From assembly GCF_963678635.1 (NCBI RefSeq), contig NC_087064.1, forward strand, positions 29,552,189 to 29,616,188: DNA of 64,000 nt, written 5' to 3'. Below are positions 26,195 through 34,701 of the stretch, one piece after another. The notes under the pieces were generated by a model, which was not told the DNA's origin, did not search any database, and worked only from the letters and a program-made list of their open reading frames with translations. Both the position numbers and the translations under genes were made by a program. Source of the DNA: Symsagittifera roscoffensis (taxonomy: Eukaryota > Xenacoelomorpha > Acoela > Convolutidae). How positions within the stretch are numbered: the stretch's first letter is position 1; each line of letters begins with the position of its first letter.

Positions 26195-26808
26195 GCCCTT
26201 GTCACTTTGGTTAGTTTAAGTTGGTTAATACATCTTTTTTCATCATGATAGCCTGGTTGAGTGCATCCAAGGTATTCAACGTTTCTGACAGGAGTCTCCG
26301 TTAAAGATAATTACATCTTCTATTCACTCCTGTTCTGCGTTTATTCCAATTTCGCACGTTCTAGCTAAACCCGAGAGTGCTCTCAAAAATAGTTTATAAG
26401 CATTTCTGTCATTTTTTTTCGGCTCAATAGTTTGTGCTGTTTAAACGTGATGGTTGCTGGTTTCAAAAATGCTGCATCAAGGAATTCGAAAAACTCTTTG
26501 AAAGTTGCAGATAAAAAATTCACCCTTTGATGTCTCTGTGAGAAAAATTTTTCCCCTCCCAAGATAGGGTCAAATAGAGAATTGACCTAATTTTTTTCAG
26601 CTTCATGTCTTTCCATGCCGTCATTTTTCCGTTTTTCCTCTAAAAATCTTTTGTCCTCATCATTTTTGTCTACTCGCATTAACCCTTTGTTTCTGTCCTC
26701 ACTGGCTTTTCTCTGTGTTTCATTTTCGAATCTTGGGATTTCTGTCTCCGACTCCAATTGAAATTTTATATTGTTTGAGTCTAAGTTCTCTTTGGCATCG
26801 ATTACCAA
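25381..26808 (-). pseudogene. Gag-side remnant of the second Ty3/gypsy element
   Basis: On the minus strand a CX2CX4HX4C zinc knuckle is readable at about 26000-26050 (C-S-I-C-K-Y-K-E-H-F-G-R-F-C). It is preceded by a gag-like region (F-K-E-F-F-E-F-L-D-A-A-F-L around 26460-26520) and a charged segment at 26587-26808. A polyglutamine/asparagine-type tract is encoded by the (TTG)n repeat. A 119-residue frame at 25372-25731 lies between gag and RT, where a protease would be expected; I cannot identify it. Frameshifts break everything. Confidence 0.55.
26124..26193. repeat. (TTG)n microsatellite
   Basis: About 23 perfect GTT/TTG units, lying within the decayed gag region. Confidence 0.95.
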
Positions 26809-27174
26809 GTGGAGTTGAATCCATTTTGTCCATTAGATGGGGGGTTCAACAGTGTGGTTTGGCTAAAAGGCCGGAAATCCTAGCAGGTTCGAATTCGGTT
26901 GGCTTGCTCCGTTCAAATACTACTAAATCTTACTAATCTAGAGTTAAAAGAAAAAACGGTAAAGTGTTGAATTAACACTAACTTTTCTTATAAAAATCGA
27001 AAAATGACGCAATGTCCAAATAAATTCCACTAGACGCAAAGTAACAGGAATTTATTTAAAAATTACAGTATACTGACCAAGCAGTGGAGCACGACAACTA
27101 CTGGAACATAAGAGCAGAGAATTGTAATGAAGTAGAAAATTTTCCACTTTTTGAAAATTTAAAAGGGTAATTGA

Positions 27175-27345
27175 TAAAAAAAACATTTTGACAAAGAGTG
27201 AAAAGAAAAAGGTTTTAAAATGACAAAAAAAACAACCAAACCTGGACATTATAGACATTAGTTTATTTAGGTTGTTGTCTTGATGTACAAAAAGAGTAAG
27301 TAATGCACAAAAAGCCATTAAAATCAATTTGATCCATTGTTTTCA
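27175..27345. repeat. Dispersed repeat R4, second locus
   Basis: Diverged copy of 20935-21137 (GGACATTATAGACA, GTTGTCTTGATGTA, AAAAGCCATTA). No gene is visible between 26810 and 27430. Confidence 0.5.
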
Positions 27346-27429
27346 GTTTGCATCAAGTTTTTTTTCTGATATTCCACTGGATTTTAGGTTTTCTATGAGA
27401 ACCCACGAGGTTTAATGCAGTGTCAGAGC

Positions 27430-27850
27430 ACACTCGGGTCGAGGTTTGCGACTTTCGAATGACTCGACCAAAAAATTGTATGTTTCGACCGTCTTGACCC
27501 AGGCTCGATTTTTTTCGACCGATTCGACCCAAGCTGTTTATGTTTCGACTATGTCCGACCGAGGAATTACATTCCGACCACGTTTGACGAGGAAAAATTT
27601 CACGATCAAGTTTGACCGAGGAAAAACGTTTCGACCGAGTTCGGACAAGAAGTTTTTTCGATCGAGAAGAGTTTCTACCGAGAAAAAAACATTTCGACTG
27701 TTTTCGACCGAGGAAAGCTTTCCGACCGAGTACAACCGCGGAGTTTTTTTTTCCCTAAAAAACATTTCTACCGCGTTCGTCGCAGAGTTTGCTCGACTGA
27801 GAAGTGTTTCGACTGTAAAATTTTTTTTGACTGTTCAACCGAACCTAAAA
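27430..27850 (+). repeat. Degenerate TCGACC minisatellite
   Basis: A run of irregular 20-40-base units built on TTTCGACCGAG and TTCGACCGAGGAAAA, with variants such as GTATGTTTCGACCG. The open frame it makes (27446-27874) is a by-product of the repeat. It continues after the TATG array at 28560-28660, and recurs in reverse orientation at 57335-57800. Confidence 0.75.
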
Positions 27851-27938
27851 AATAGCAAGTACTTAGGTATGTAAATATGGACTTTATTATTTAATATTGA
27901 ATGTGTGGATATATATGTATGTAAGTAATTATGTTATG

Positions 27939-27941
<3 letters not shown>

Positions 27942-27972
<31 letters not shown>

Positions 27973-28554
27973 TGTATGTATGTATGTGTGTATGTATGTA
28001 TGTTTGTATGTATGTATGTATTTATGTATGTATGTATGTATGTATGTATGTATGTATGTATGTATGTATGTATGTATGTATGTCTGTATGTATGTATGTA
28101 TGTATGTATGTATGTATGTATGTATGTATGTATGTATGTATGTATGTATGTATGTATGTATGTATGTATGTATGTATGTATGTATGTATGTATGTATGTA
28201 TGTATGTATGTATGTATGTATGTATGTATGTATGTATGTATGTATGTATGTATGTATGTATGTATGTATGTATGTATGTATGTATGTATGTATGTATGTA
28301 TGTATGTATGTATGTATGTATGTATGTATGTATGTATGTATGTATGTATGTATGTATGTATGTATGTATGTATGTATGTATGTATGTATGTATGTATGTA
28401 TGTATGTATGTATGTATGTATGTATGTATGTATGTATGTATGTATGTATGTATGTATGTATGTATGTATGTATGTATGTATGTATGTATGTATGTATGTA
28501 TGTATGTATGTATGTATGTTTGTATGTATGTATGTATGTATGTATGTATGTATG
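27942..28554. repeat. (TATG)n array, ~0.6 kb
   Basis: More than 140 TATG units with a few one-base variants (TGTG, TTTG, TATT, TCTG) mostly near the ends, and a long perfect centre. Long frames exist on both strands only because the repeat lacks stops. The flanks are the TCGACC minisatellite, whose units contain TATG. Confidence 0.95.
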
Positions 28555-28559
28555 TACAC

Positions 28560-28665
28560 TATAGTTCGACTATAGGGCCTTCTCGACTATGGATTTTCGG
28601 TCGATCTGTGACATGTGTTCGACCCGCCTCGGTCGAAACATGAATCGTAAACCTCGACCTGGGCA
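28560..28665 (+). repeat. TCGACC minisatellite, right flank of TATG array
   Basis: Units such as TTCGACTATAGG, CTCGACTATGG, TTCGACCCG and CCTCGACCTGGG continue the family of 27430-27850 after the microsatellite. Confidence 0.6.
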
Positions 28666-28955
28666 AGCCTAGGAACGGCTGATGCAGAGAAAAAAAAATG
28701 GGCAGAAGTTCAAACTATATGGGTACTTGAAAACAACAATTCCTATTGGCAGAGTTTATAGACGAATATAGGTCAACACCGAGCCAAAATCCTCAAATCT
28801 GGAATAAAAAAACAAATAGAAATGCGCATGAAAAAAGGTGCTGCTGGTAAATCAGAGGAATTGAGCGAAAGAAGGAGGAAAGTGAGCGGAAACGGAGAAT
28901 TAGCCAGAGTATCTGTGGATCGCGTGGACTGGGAGGCACGACTGGGAGAGACTTT

Positions 28956-28994
28956 GATTCACGCGCAGCTGTTTGTCAGAGCTGCGCGTGAATC
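28956..28994. repeat. Perfect 15-bp hairpin, GC-rich
   Basis: GATTCACGCGCAGCT at 28956-28970 is the exact reverse complement of 28980-28994, with a 9-base loop. The composition is GC-rich compared with the surroundings. Confidence 0.9.
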
Positions 28995-29352
28995 AATTCG
29001 CGTGACTCAGAGCTGCTTGTCAAAGGTGGCCGACTCATAAAAAAATGTTAGTCATAGAGAAAAAAAGCTTAGAAGACAGGTTCCGCTTCCCTAGTTCGCC
29101 AGATGAGTCTTGCGTGAGTTAATTTTAAGCTGAAAAACAAAATCTGAACAAAACTAATAGCAATATTTTACTGAAGATTGGAGACTTGAACTTGAATTAA
29201 ACTGATTTAGGCTCAAGGCAATTCAATTTTTTCAAACAATTCGCATCATCATTGTGTGTTTGGAGAACATAAATGCTAAAATTGCAATCCATGCTCAATA
29301 GCTTTTCAATAGAGTAGCAACTCTAAATGAGTGGATTGTTGCATCATTTTAT

Positions 29353-29658
29353 TGTTCCGACTATTTACGAAGAAAATGACAGAATATTTGTCTCGGGGTG
29401 TTTTTTTTCTAAAGAAAAATTTGGACTTTTTAATTTCAATTTTTGACAATTTTTTTAATCATTCGAAATATACTGTTTTCTTAAGTTCAATTTCATACAG
29501 TTATTTGACCTGTGATCATTTTTTATAATATTATGGGGGTTTAAAGATTGCCAATTTAGCCAATTTTTGTCAATTATTTTAATTTAAACTAGTAAGTCTA
29601 TAAAAATAAAAAGCAGTCGGAACATTTAGGGTTTGGCCGTGATACGAGTAGTCTTGTT
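29353..29658 (+). mobile_element. Helitron2/helentron-like non-autonomous element, copy 1
   Basis: It begins TTGTTCCGACT near 29352 and ends in CAGTCGGAACATTTAGGG, a short hairpin, then AGTCTTGTT at about 29650-29658. The 5' end is the inverted complement of the subterminal GTCGGAACA. Body blocks (ATTTGTCTCGGGGTG, GGGGGTTTAAAGATTGCCA) match copies at 32991 and 63232. Confidence 0.65.
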
Positions 29659-30353
29659 TGACTTATGAAAAATTTGATAATAAAAAAGTTTCTAATTTAG
29701 TGGCATATTTGATGGCTCTCCTAATTATTACTCACTGTCATAGAAGAAAGTAACCATGCAAAAAAAATCAAAAAAAATCTGTAGTAGATTTTTTTTGTTA
29801 AAAATCTACCTATTAATTTGGTTAAACCAAGAAAGCAGATTTATAAAAGGCTTCAAAAACGTGTTGTGTTTTGCGAACGTATATGCAAAACTGCAACCCA
29901 GGTTAAGCTGCTATTAAAAAAACAGCAACCCTACTTATGGGAAGGTTGGTCGGCTCTTTCTCCTTTCCCCTTTCACCTTTAAATTTTACCAAACATTTTT
30001 GCTCAACTTGTGCAATTGTTTTAAAAAATTGTTGCAAGCAGACTACGTAGGACATGACAAGCAATATCTATATTCATGTACTTTACTTCACAGATTTTGA
30101 TCGTAAACATTACGGTAAGTTCAGAGGTTTGACTAATTTCGAATAACAGTCATGGAAGAAAATCACTCATACCATATGAAAAAATTAAATCTCAGTTGTA
30201 ATTTTGTGATAAAAATTAAATCTCTGTAGTAATTTTGTGATAAAAATCTACCAAAAAAAACCGTGAAAGCAGTCGGATAAGACGGGCTTAAGCAGCGAAA
30301 GAAAAAATGTATCGGCGAAAAATCAAATGAAAAATGGCTTGTTGTTATGTATT

Positions 30354-30850
30354 AACAAGACTGCCCGTATACCAGGGCAAAACCTTGAATGCTCCGACTG
30401 CCCCCTAATCCTTATCGAATACTTTTTGGTAAAAGAAAATATTGAAAAACTAAATTTTGGACAATGTCAAAGATCAAGTGTGAAAAATTTAGTGATATGA
30501 AATTAATATGAGCGATTAGCTAGCCTCAATTCAATTTGCCATGATTTTGTTGTGCGCGATAACTCGCTACGCATAAATAATCTGCTTTACGCTTTCAGGG
30601 TTAGGGATGAAATCTACAGTGCGCGCATAAACTAGTCCAGAGTATGGCCAACTTGGCAATTTTTAAACTCCCAAAACTTTGAAAAAACGATTGGAGGTAA
30701 TATGAGTTTTCACATTTGATTTCAGGGAGTGAATATCTTGAATGGGGTATTTTGAATGTTTGTTTAAAAATATGATTTAAATTGCCAAAAATTGCTGAAA
30801 AAAAAACACATCACGCATAAATAATCCGTTTCCATCGAAAGTCGGAACAC
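30354..30850 (-). mobile_element. Helitron2/helentron-like element, copy 2 (reverse)
   Basis: On the minus strand it runs from GTTCCGACTTTCG (about 30836-30848) to the common terminus, with AACAAGACTG visible on the plus strand at 30354. Its interior differs from copies 1 and 4 and contains several GCATAAATAATC-type motifs. Confidence 0.55.
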
Positions 30851-30960
30851 CAACGATCCTAATGGGCCAAATTTTTACGTGTAACTGACACAATTGTATC
30901 ATCTCTAAGTTAAACTGCGCAGACTCAGCATAAAAAGCAAGCTTTGCAAAACGTAGTCGG

Positions 30961-31381
30961 TTGTTATTCCGACTTTCGAAGAAAGTGAAGAATATATATG
31001 CCTGGCATGGTTTTTTCAGGCCAATTATGAAAAGCTGACTGCTTATGGGCATCGATCAGGAAATCATGTGATTGACAAGCGAGGAGTATGGTTGCTCTTG
31101 CCTAAAATGCGGGTTTACTGCTGGAATAATACTTTGGTAGTTTGTTTTAATGCGCGAACTATTTATGCATGGCAAAGTATCCGCACTGATAATTGTTCGA
31201 AATTGAATTGAGGCAAGCTAATTGGTCCTATTAATTCTATAGACGACTCAAATTTTAACACTTAAATATTATCAACCTAATCTTTGTATTTTGTCAATAT
31301 TTCATACATCAAAAATAATTCGAGACAAATTATTGGGTAGTCGGAACATTCAGGGTTTACCCTGATACGGACAGTCTTGTT
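30961..31381 (+). mobile_element. Helitron2/helentron-like element, copy 3
   Basis: It begins TTGTTATTCCGACTTTCG with a small hairpin (CTTTCGAAGAAAG) and ends TAGTCGGAACATTCAGGG, hairpin, then GACAGTCTTGTT at about 31338-31382. The interior is diverged from the other copies. Confidence 0.6.
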
Positions 31382-31420
31382 TCCTTTTTATGCTGAGAGC
31401 TCCTGCTTAAATTTATCTCT

Positions 31421-31447
31421 TTCTCTCTCTATTTATATCCCTCTCTC

Positions 31448-31504
<57 letters not shown>

Positions 31505-31541
31505 CTCTATCTCTCTCCTCTCTCTCTCTCTCTCTCTCTGT
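31421..31541. repeat. Imperfect (CT)n tract
   Basis: About 120 bases of CTCT with scattered A and G interruptions; frames on both strands here are artefacts of the repeat. Confidence 0.9.
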
Positions 31542-31589
31542 CCCTTGTTCTCTGGAGTGGGGCAAGGGACAAGGGAGGAAAAAGTTTAA

Positions 31590-32030
31590 TTTACAACAAT
31601 GATCAAAAATCTTGAGTCCTGACTCAAAGGCAACCACTATTAAACTCAGTCATTGCCTGCTCCAGGTACTTGCAGTGACAGTTTCTGCTATATTTGAGAC
31701 CATTCAATGATCAGGGAAAGAACCAACGTACAGGTCGTTGTGATCTTTGCAGAAAACCGCTGTTCGGACCCTACTTAAGATTGCTATACAAGTTGAGGAT
31801 CTGTGTTAAATATTTTGTTAATTGGATTTCAAAGAAAAACTGTTGATTGACGTGTGGTAAAAACGCGGAATTGGGTGATATCCAGCGAAAAGTGGTGAAA
31901 ACATAGGAAGCTCCCTATAATAGCTCAAGTTCGAGTGTTCTATGGAATCGAAAAAACTGTTTCAATACTTGATTGAAGTGAAATCCACGGCAAAAAACTA
32001 TCCTGAAATCATCAAGATTCCTCTTCACAA
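31590..32030. repeat. Dispersed repeat R3, second locus
   Basis: Matches 20030-20400 in order (GACTCAAAGGCAACCACTAT, CAGTGACAG, one diverged unit with GGAAGCTCCCTATAATAGCT). Only one unit is present, against four at the first locus. Confidence 0.55.
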
Positions 32031-32990
32031 ATTATCTATGAACTTTCTGATGGAATTATCTGTGTTTCGCTAACGATGTATTTAAAAAAAAAAATTAAAG
32101 GGGCAAGAGTTCACGGGAAGCTCTAGTCTTTGGTCTTGTAAATTTGGTTTACTAAATTTGGTTTGCTAAATCCCCTCCCCTGCTTGAAGCTGAACCCATG
32201 AAAATTATAGAAAAGCAAATTGTTGAGATTTATTTTGACCGCTTCAACGAAAGACAGAAAAGCAAAACAAGTTTCTTTTTGGATTTTCTTAAAAATAGCA
32301 CCAATTTGTAAGTTCCGGAACAATTTTCGAAAACGAAACAAGGAAATTTCGAATTATTCCCAAGAAACAAAAACAAACGAATGAGTGATATCAAGAAAAT
32401 GTAATCAACCAAGAACTGTGAAAAACAAGATCAACCAAGAAAACAAAAATTATTCATACCGAGAGAGGAAGATTATGGTAAGCATTTGTTGCTTGACTCT
32501 ATTGTCAATAAAATGAATTGCGGTCTTTGAACTGAGCTTTGGAACGAACGTTTTTTCGGATCAAAACTAAGAACTTGCTCTGCCTAAAGAAAGTCATTTA
32601 TTGGAATCCGAAACAGAATTGAGCTGAAAAGTTTTTAAAATTTGTATCAAAAGCTTACTAATAAAAGAATAGCTTTTACAAATGCATTATAATTACCGCC
32701 AACTAGTAGCTAGTTTCAGAATGAACCATCGGACAAAACAAAACCATGTTGGACAACCATTGCTCAAAGTGGCAAAAAATGCTTGTTTTAAATTTCATAG
32801 TAAGAAAAAACGTTTATAATTTTATTTCCAATTATTTTTTTGGTCTATGAAGTTGTATGAAATAGTATGATAAGCATCTTTTTCATGATAGGCTTTTATT
32901 GTCAACCCGGGAGCTTGCTTGAAAAAAATAAGCTGAAAGTTTTCGAGTGACAAATTTGAATAACTCCTCAGAACTTATAAAGCTAAAATA
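32031..32990. other. AT-rich stretch without a gene
   Basis: Only short frames such as 32123-32341 (- strand), without recognisable motifs. No repeat structure stands out. Confidence 0.5.
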
Positions 32991-34123
32991 TTGTTGGTCC
33001 AAATTTTGTAACGAAAGTAACGGAACATTTGTGCTCGGGGTGGGTTTTTTTTATTCAGACAAATTTCGACTGTTTCACTAGCCATTTTTGACAGAATTTT
33101 AAAATATATCATTCGAAAGGTGATGTTGTCCTGAGCCCTGTGATCATTTTTTGTAAAGTTATGGGGGTTTGAAGATTGCCATTTTGGCCAATTTGGAACA
33201 CATTACGAGGCCAAACTGTGCATTCTGTGCATTGTAAACGGGTTCCGCCACAAACCAAAATCAGATTTGTCCCGGAATCCGCAATATTGCTACTTTTCTT
33301 TGATCTTCTTTGCTGTTTTGGATTCCACAAACAAATACTCGAAACATTGTACCGCTCAAAATTGCTCCAAAAATAGACAAATTTGCGGAATCCGCAACTG
33401 TATTTGCGGATCCAGAACAGTTTGTGGAATCCACAAACAAATGATAAGACATGTGTATAGTTGCATTAAGCTGTTGCGGAATCCGCAACTGTAAGCGGAA
33501 TCCGCAAATTTTAAGGGAATCCGTAAATTGTAGTGGAATCCGCAAATTGTAAGTAGAATCCGTATTTTGTTTGCGGGTTCCACTTAAAATTTTGTATTTC
33601 ACTTACATTTTGCGGATTTTACTCACATTTTGCCGAATCCACTCACAGTTGTGGAATCCAGAACAACTAGCTATATATGCTTGTTGCGGAATCCACAACA
33701 AAACAAATGCGCCAACAAATTTTACTTTACAGGTATTTGTACGCGGAATCCACGAAACTTTTGTAAGGTAAGTGGAATCCACTTACATTTTGGAACCTGT
33801 CAATGCACAATTTGGCCTCGTAATGCAAATAACGCGGGATATTTTTCGCGCTATTAACGCGTAAGCGGAGTTTTAATCCGTTCTAGAAAACGTTCCAAGA
33901 TGGTTGAAAGAAGCTTATACGCCATAATTAATTTGTTACAAGGAGCGAAATTCATCCTTTTGATTTTTTATGGCGTCTGGCGGATTGATTTTCACAAAAA
34001 TCTCAAATTTTAATTTTTTTCTTTTTTTTATTACATTGAATTTTTTCTAGTAATTACTGGTGCACAGACCCTAAAAGGCAGTCGGAACGTTCAAGATCTC
34101 GCCCTGATACGAGCAGTCTTGTT
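32991..34123 (+). mobile_element. Helitron2/helentron-like element, copy 4, split by nested element
   Basis: The left half (32991-33200) carries ACGAAAGTAACGGAA, GGGGTGGGTTTTTTT and GGGGGTTTGAAGATTGCCA. The right half (33826-34123) carries GTAAGCGGAG, ATGGCGT and the terminus GTCGGAACG to GCAGTCTTGTT. The unsplit copy at 63232-63760 has both halves joined, which shows that 33201-33825 was inserted later. Confidence 0.75.
33201..33825. mobile_element. TIR element with internal GGAATCC near-palindromic units
   Basis: Terminal inverted repeats start CATTACGAGGCCAAACTGTG and end with the complementary ...TTTGGCCTCGTAATG. The interior (33360-33790) is a run of about 20-30-base units built on GCGGAATCCGC and GTGGAATCCAC, which are nearly self-complementary. 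No transposase is encoded. A shorter relative is at 57135-57331. The target duplication is unclear; TA is possible. Confidence 0.75.
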
Positions 34124-34478
34124 AATGTTTTAAATTCTGAGGAGTTATTTAAATTTTGTTTGCATAAACATTCATCGTCAATTGATGAGTACTTGTGTTT
34201 GAATTAAATCAATTGACGATGGAGGCGTTTTCAATTATTGCGTATTGCATGAGGTAAATAAATGACTGTGCTTGCTTGTACTATGATATTTTATATACAC
34301 ACGCCAATTGCAACCTTATTAATTCGATTCGTCAATCTGATTATGAAGATGGCTCAGATAAATATTGAATTTTGCTAACTGACATTACAAATAATAACAT
34401 AACCAGGAGTATTGAGTTCAGAAAAACTGTCAATTTCAAATAAAATTATTTTTGCCTTAAAATTAGCATTTCAGGTCA

Positions 34479-34701
34479 ATGACGAAAAAATTTACCGTTC
34501 TTTTATTATGCGTGTTTTTCCACACATCCTTCTGCCGTAATCGATTAAACTGTCCTGCATTTTACGGAGTTAAAAATGTGAACATGACGAGTCTGGTTGG
34601 AAAGTGGTACGAGATCGAGAAGGTGAAAACTCCATTTGAGGGGTTGTTCTTCGCATGTACAAAATTAGAACTCTCTTTGCCAAACGATTTCCACGCCACA
34701 G
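34479..34701 (+). CDS. Lipocalin exon 1 (residues 1-74 plus one base)
   Basis: Encodes the signal peptide, Cys25, the G-K-W-Y-E motif and Cys60. The donor is CACAG|GTTCGAA at 34701/34702, phase 1. An acceptor-like TTTCAG ends at 34474, four bases before the ATG. Read through, the frame would stop at 34722-34724; the splice fits the next exon exactly. Confidence 0.85.

Larger units (their letters stand above)
28830..30353. repeat. Dispersed repeat R2, second locus, with nested insertion
   Basis: Diverged copy of the 15850-18450 repeat (CGCCAGATGA, TTTTACTGAAGATTG, CAACCCAGGTTAA, GGCTCTTTCTCCTTTCC, AAAAATGGCTT). A Helitron2-like element (29353-29658) is inserted inside it, and another (30354-30850) abuts its right end. 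A perfect 15-bp hairpin lies at 28956-28994. The 72-residue frame at 28822-29040 has no recognisable domain. Confidence 0.6.

Noticed and set aside
25846..26214. 122-residue plus-strand frame ending in a poly-valine tract
   Set aside because: It is the complement of the decayed gag region; the valine run comes from the (TTG)n repeat.
26830..26910. Possible tRNA-like sequence with GGTTCGAATTC
   Set aside because: There is a B-box-like match only; no A box at the right distance and no cloverleaf could be drawn.
27891..28643. Frames of 200-250 residues on both strands made of M-Y-V-C or Y-I-H-T repeats
   Set aside because: They are a by-product of the (TATG)n array, whose repeat contains no stop codon in any frame.
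31377..31637. Ser/Leu- or Arg/Glu-repeat frames on both strands
   Set aside because: Product of the (CT)n tract.
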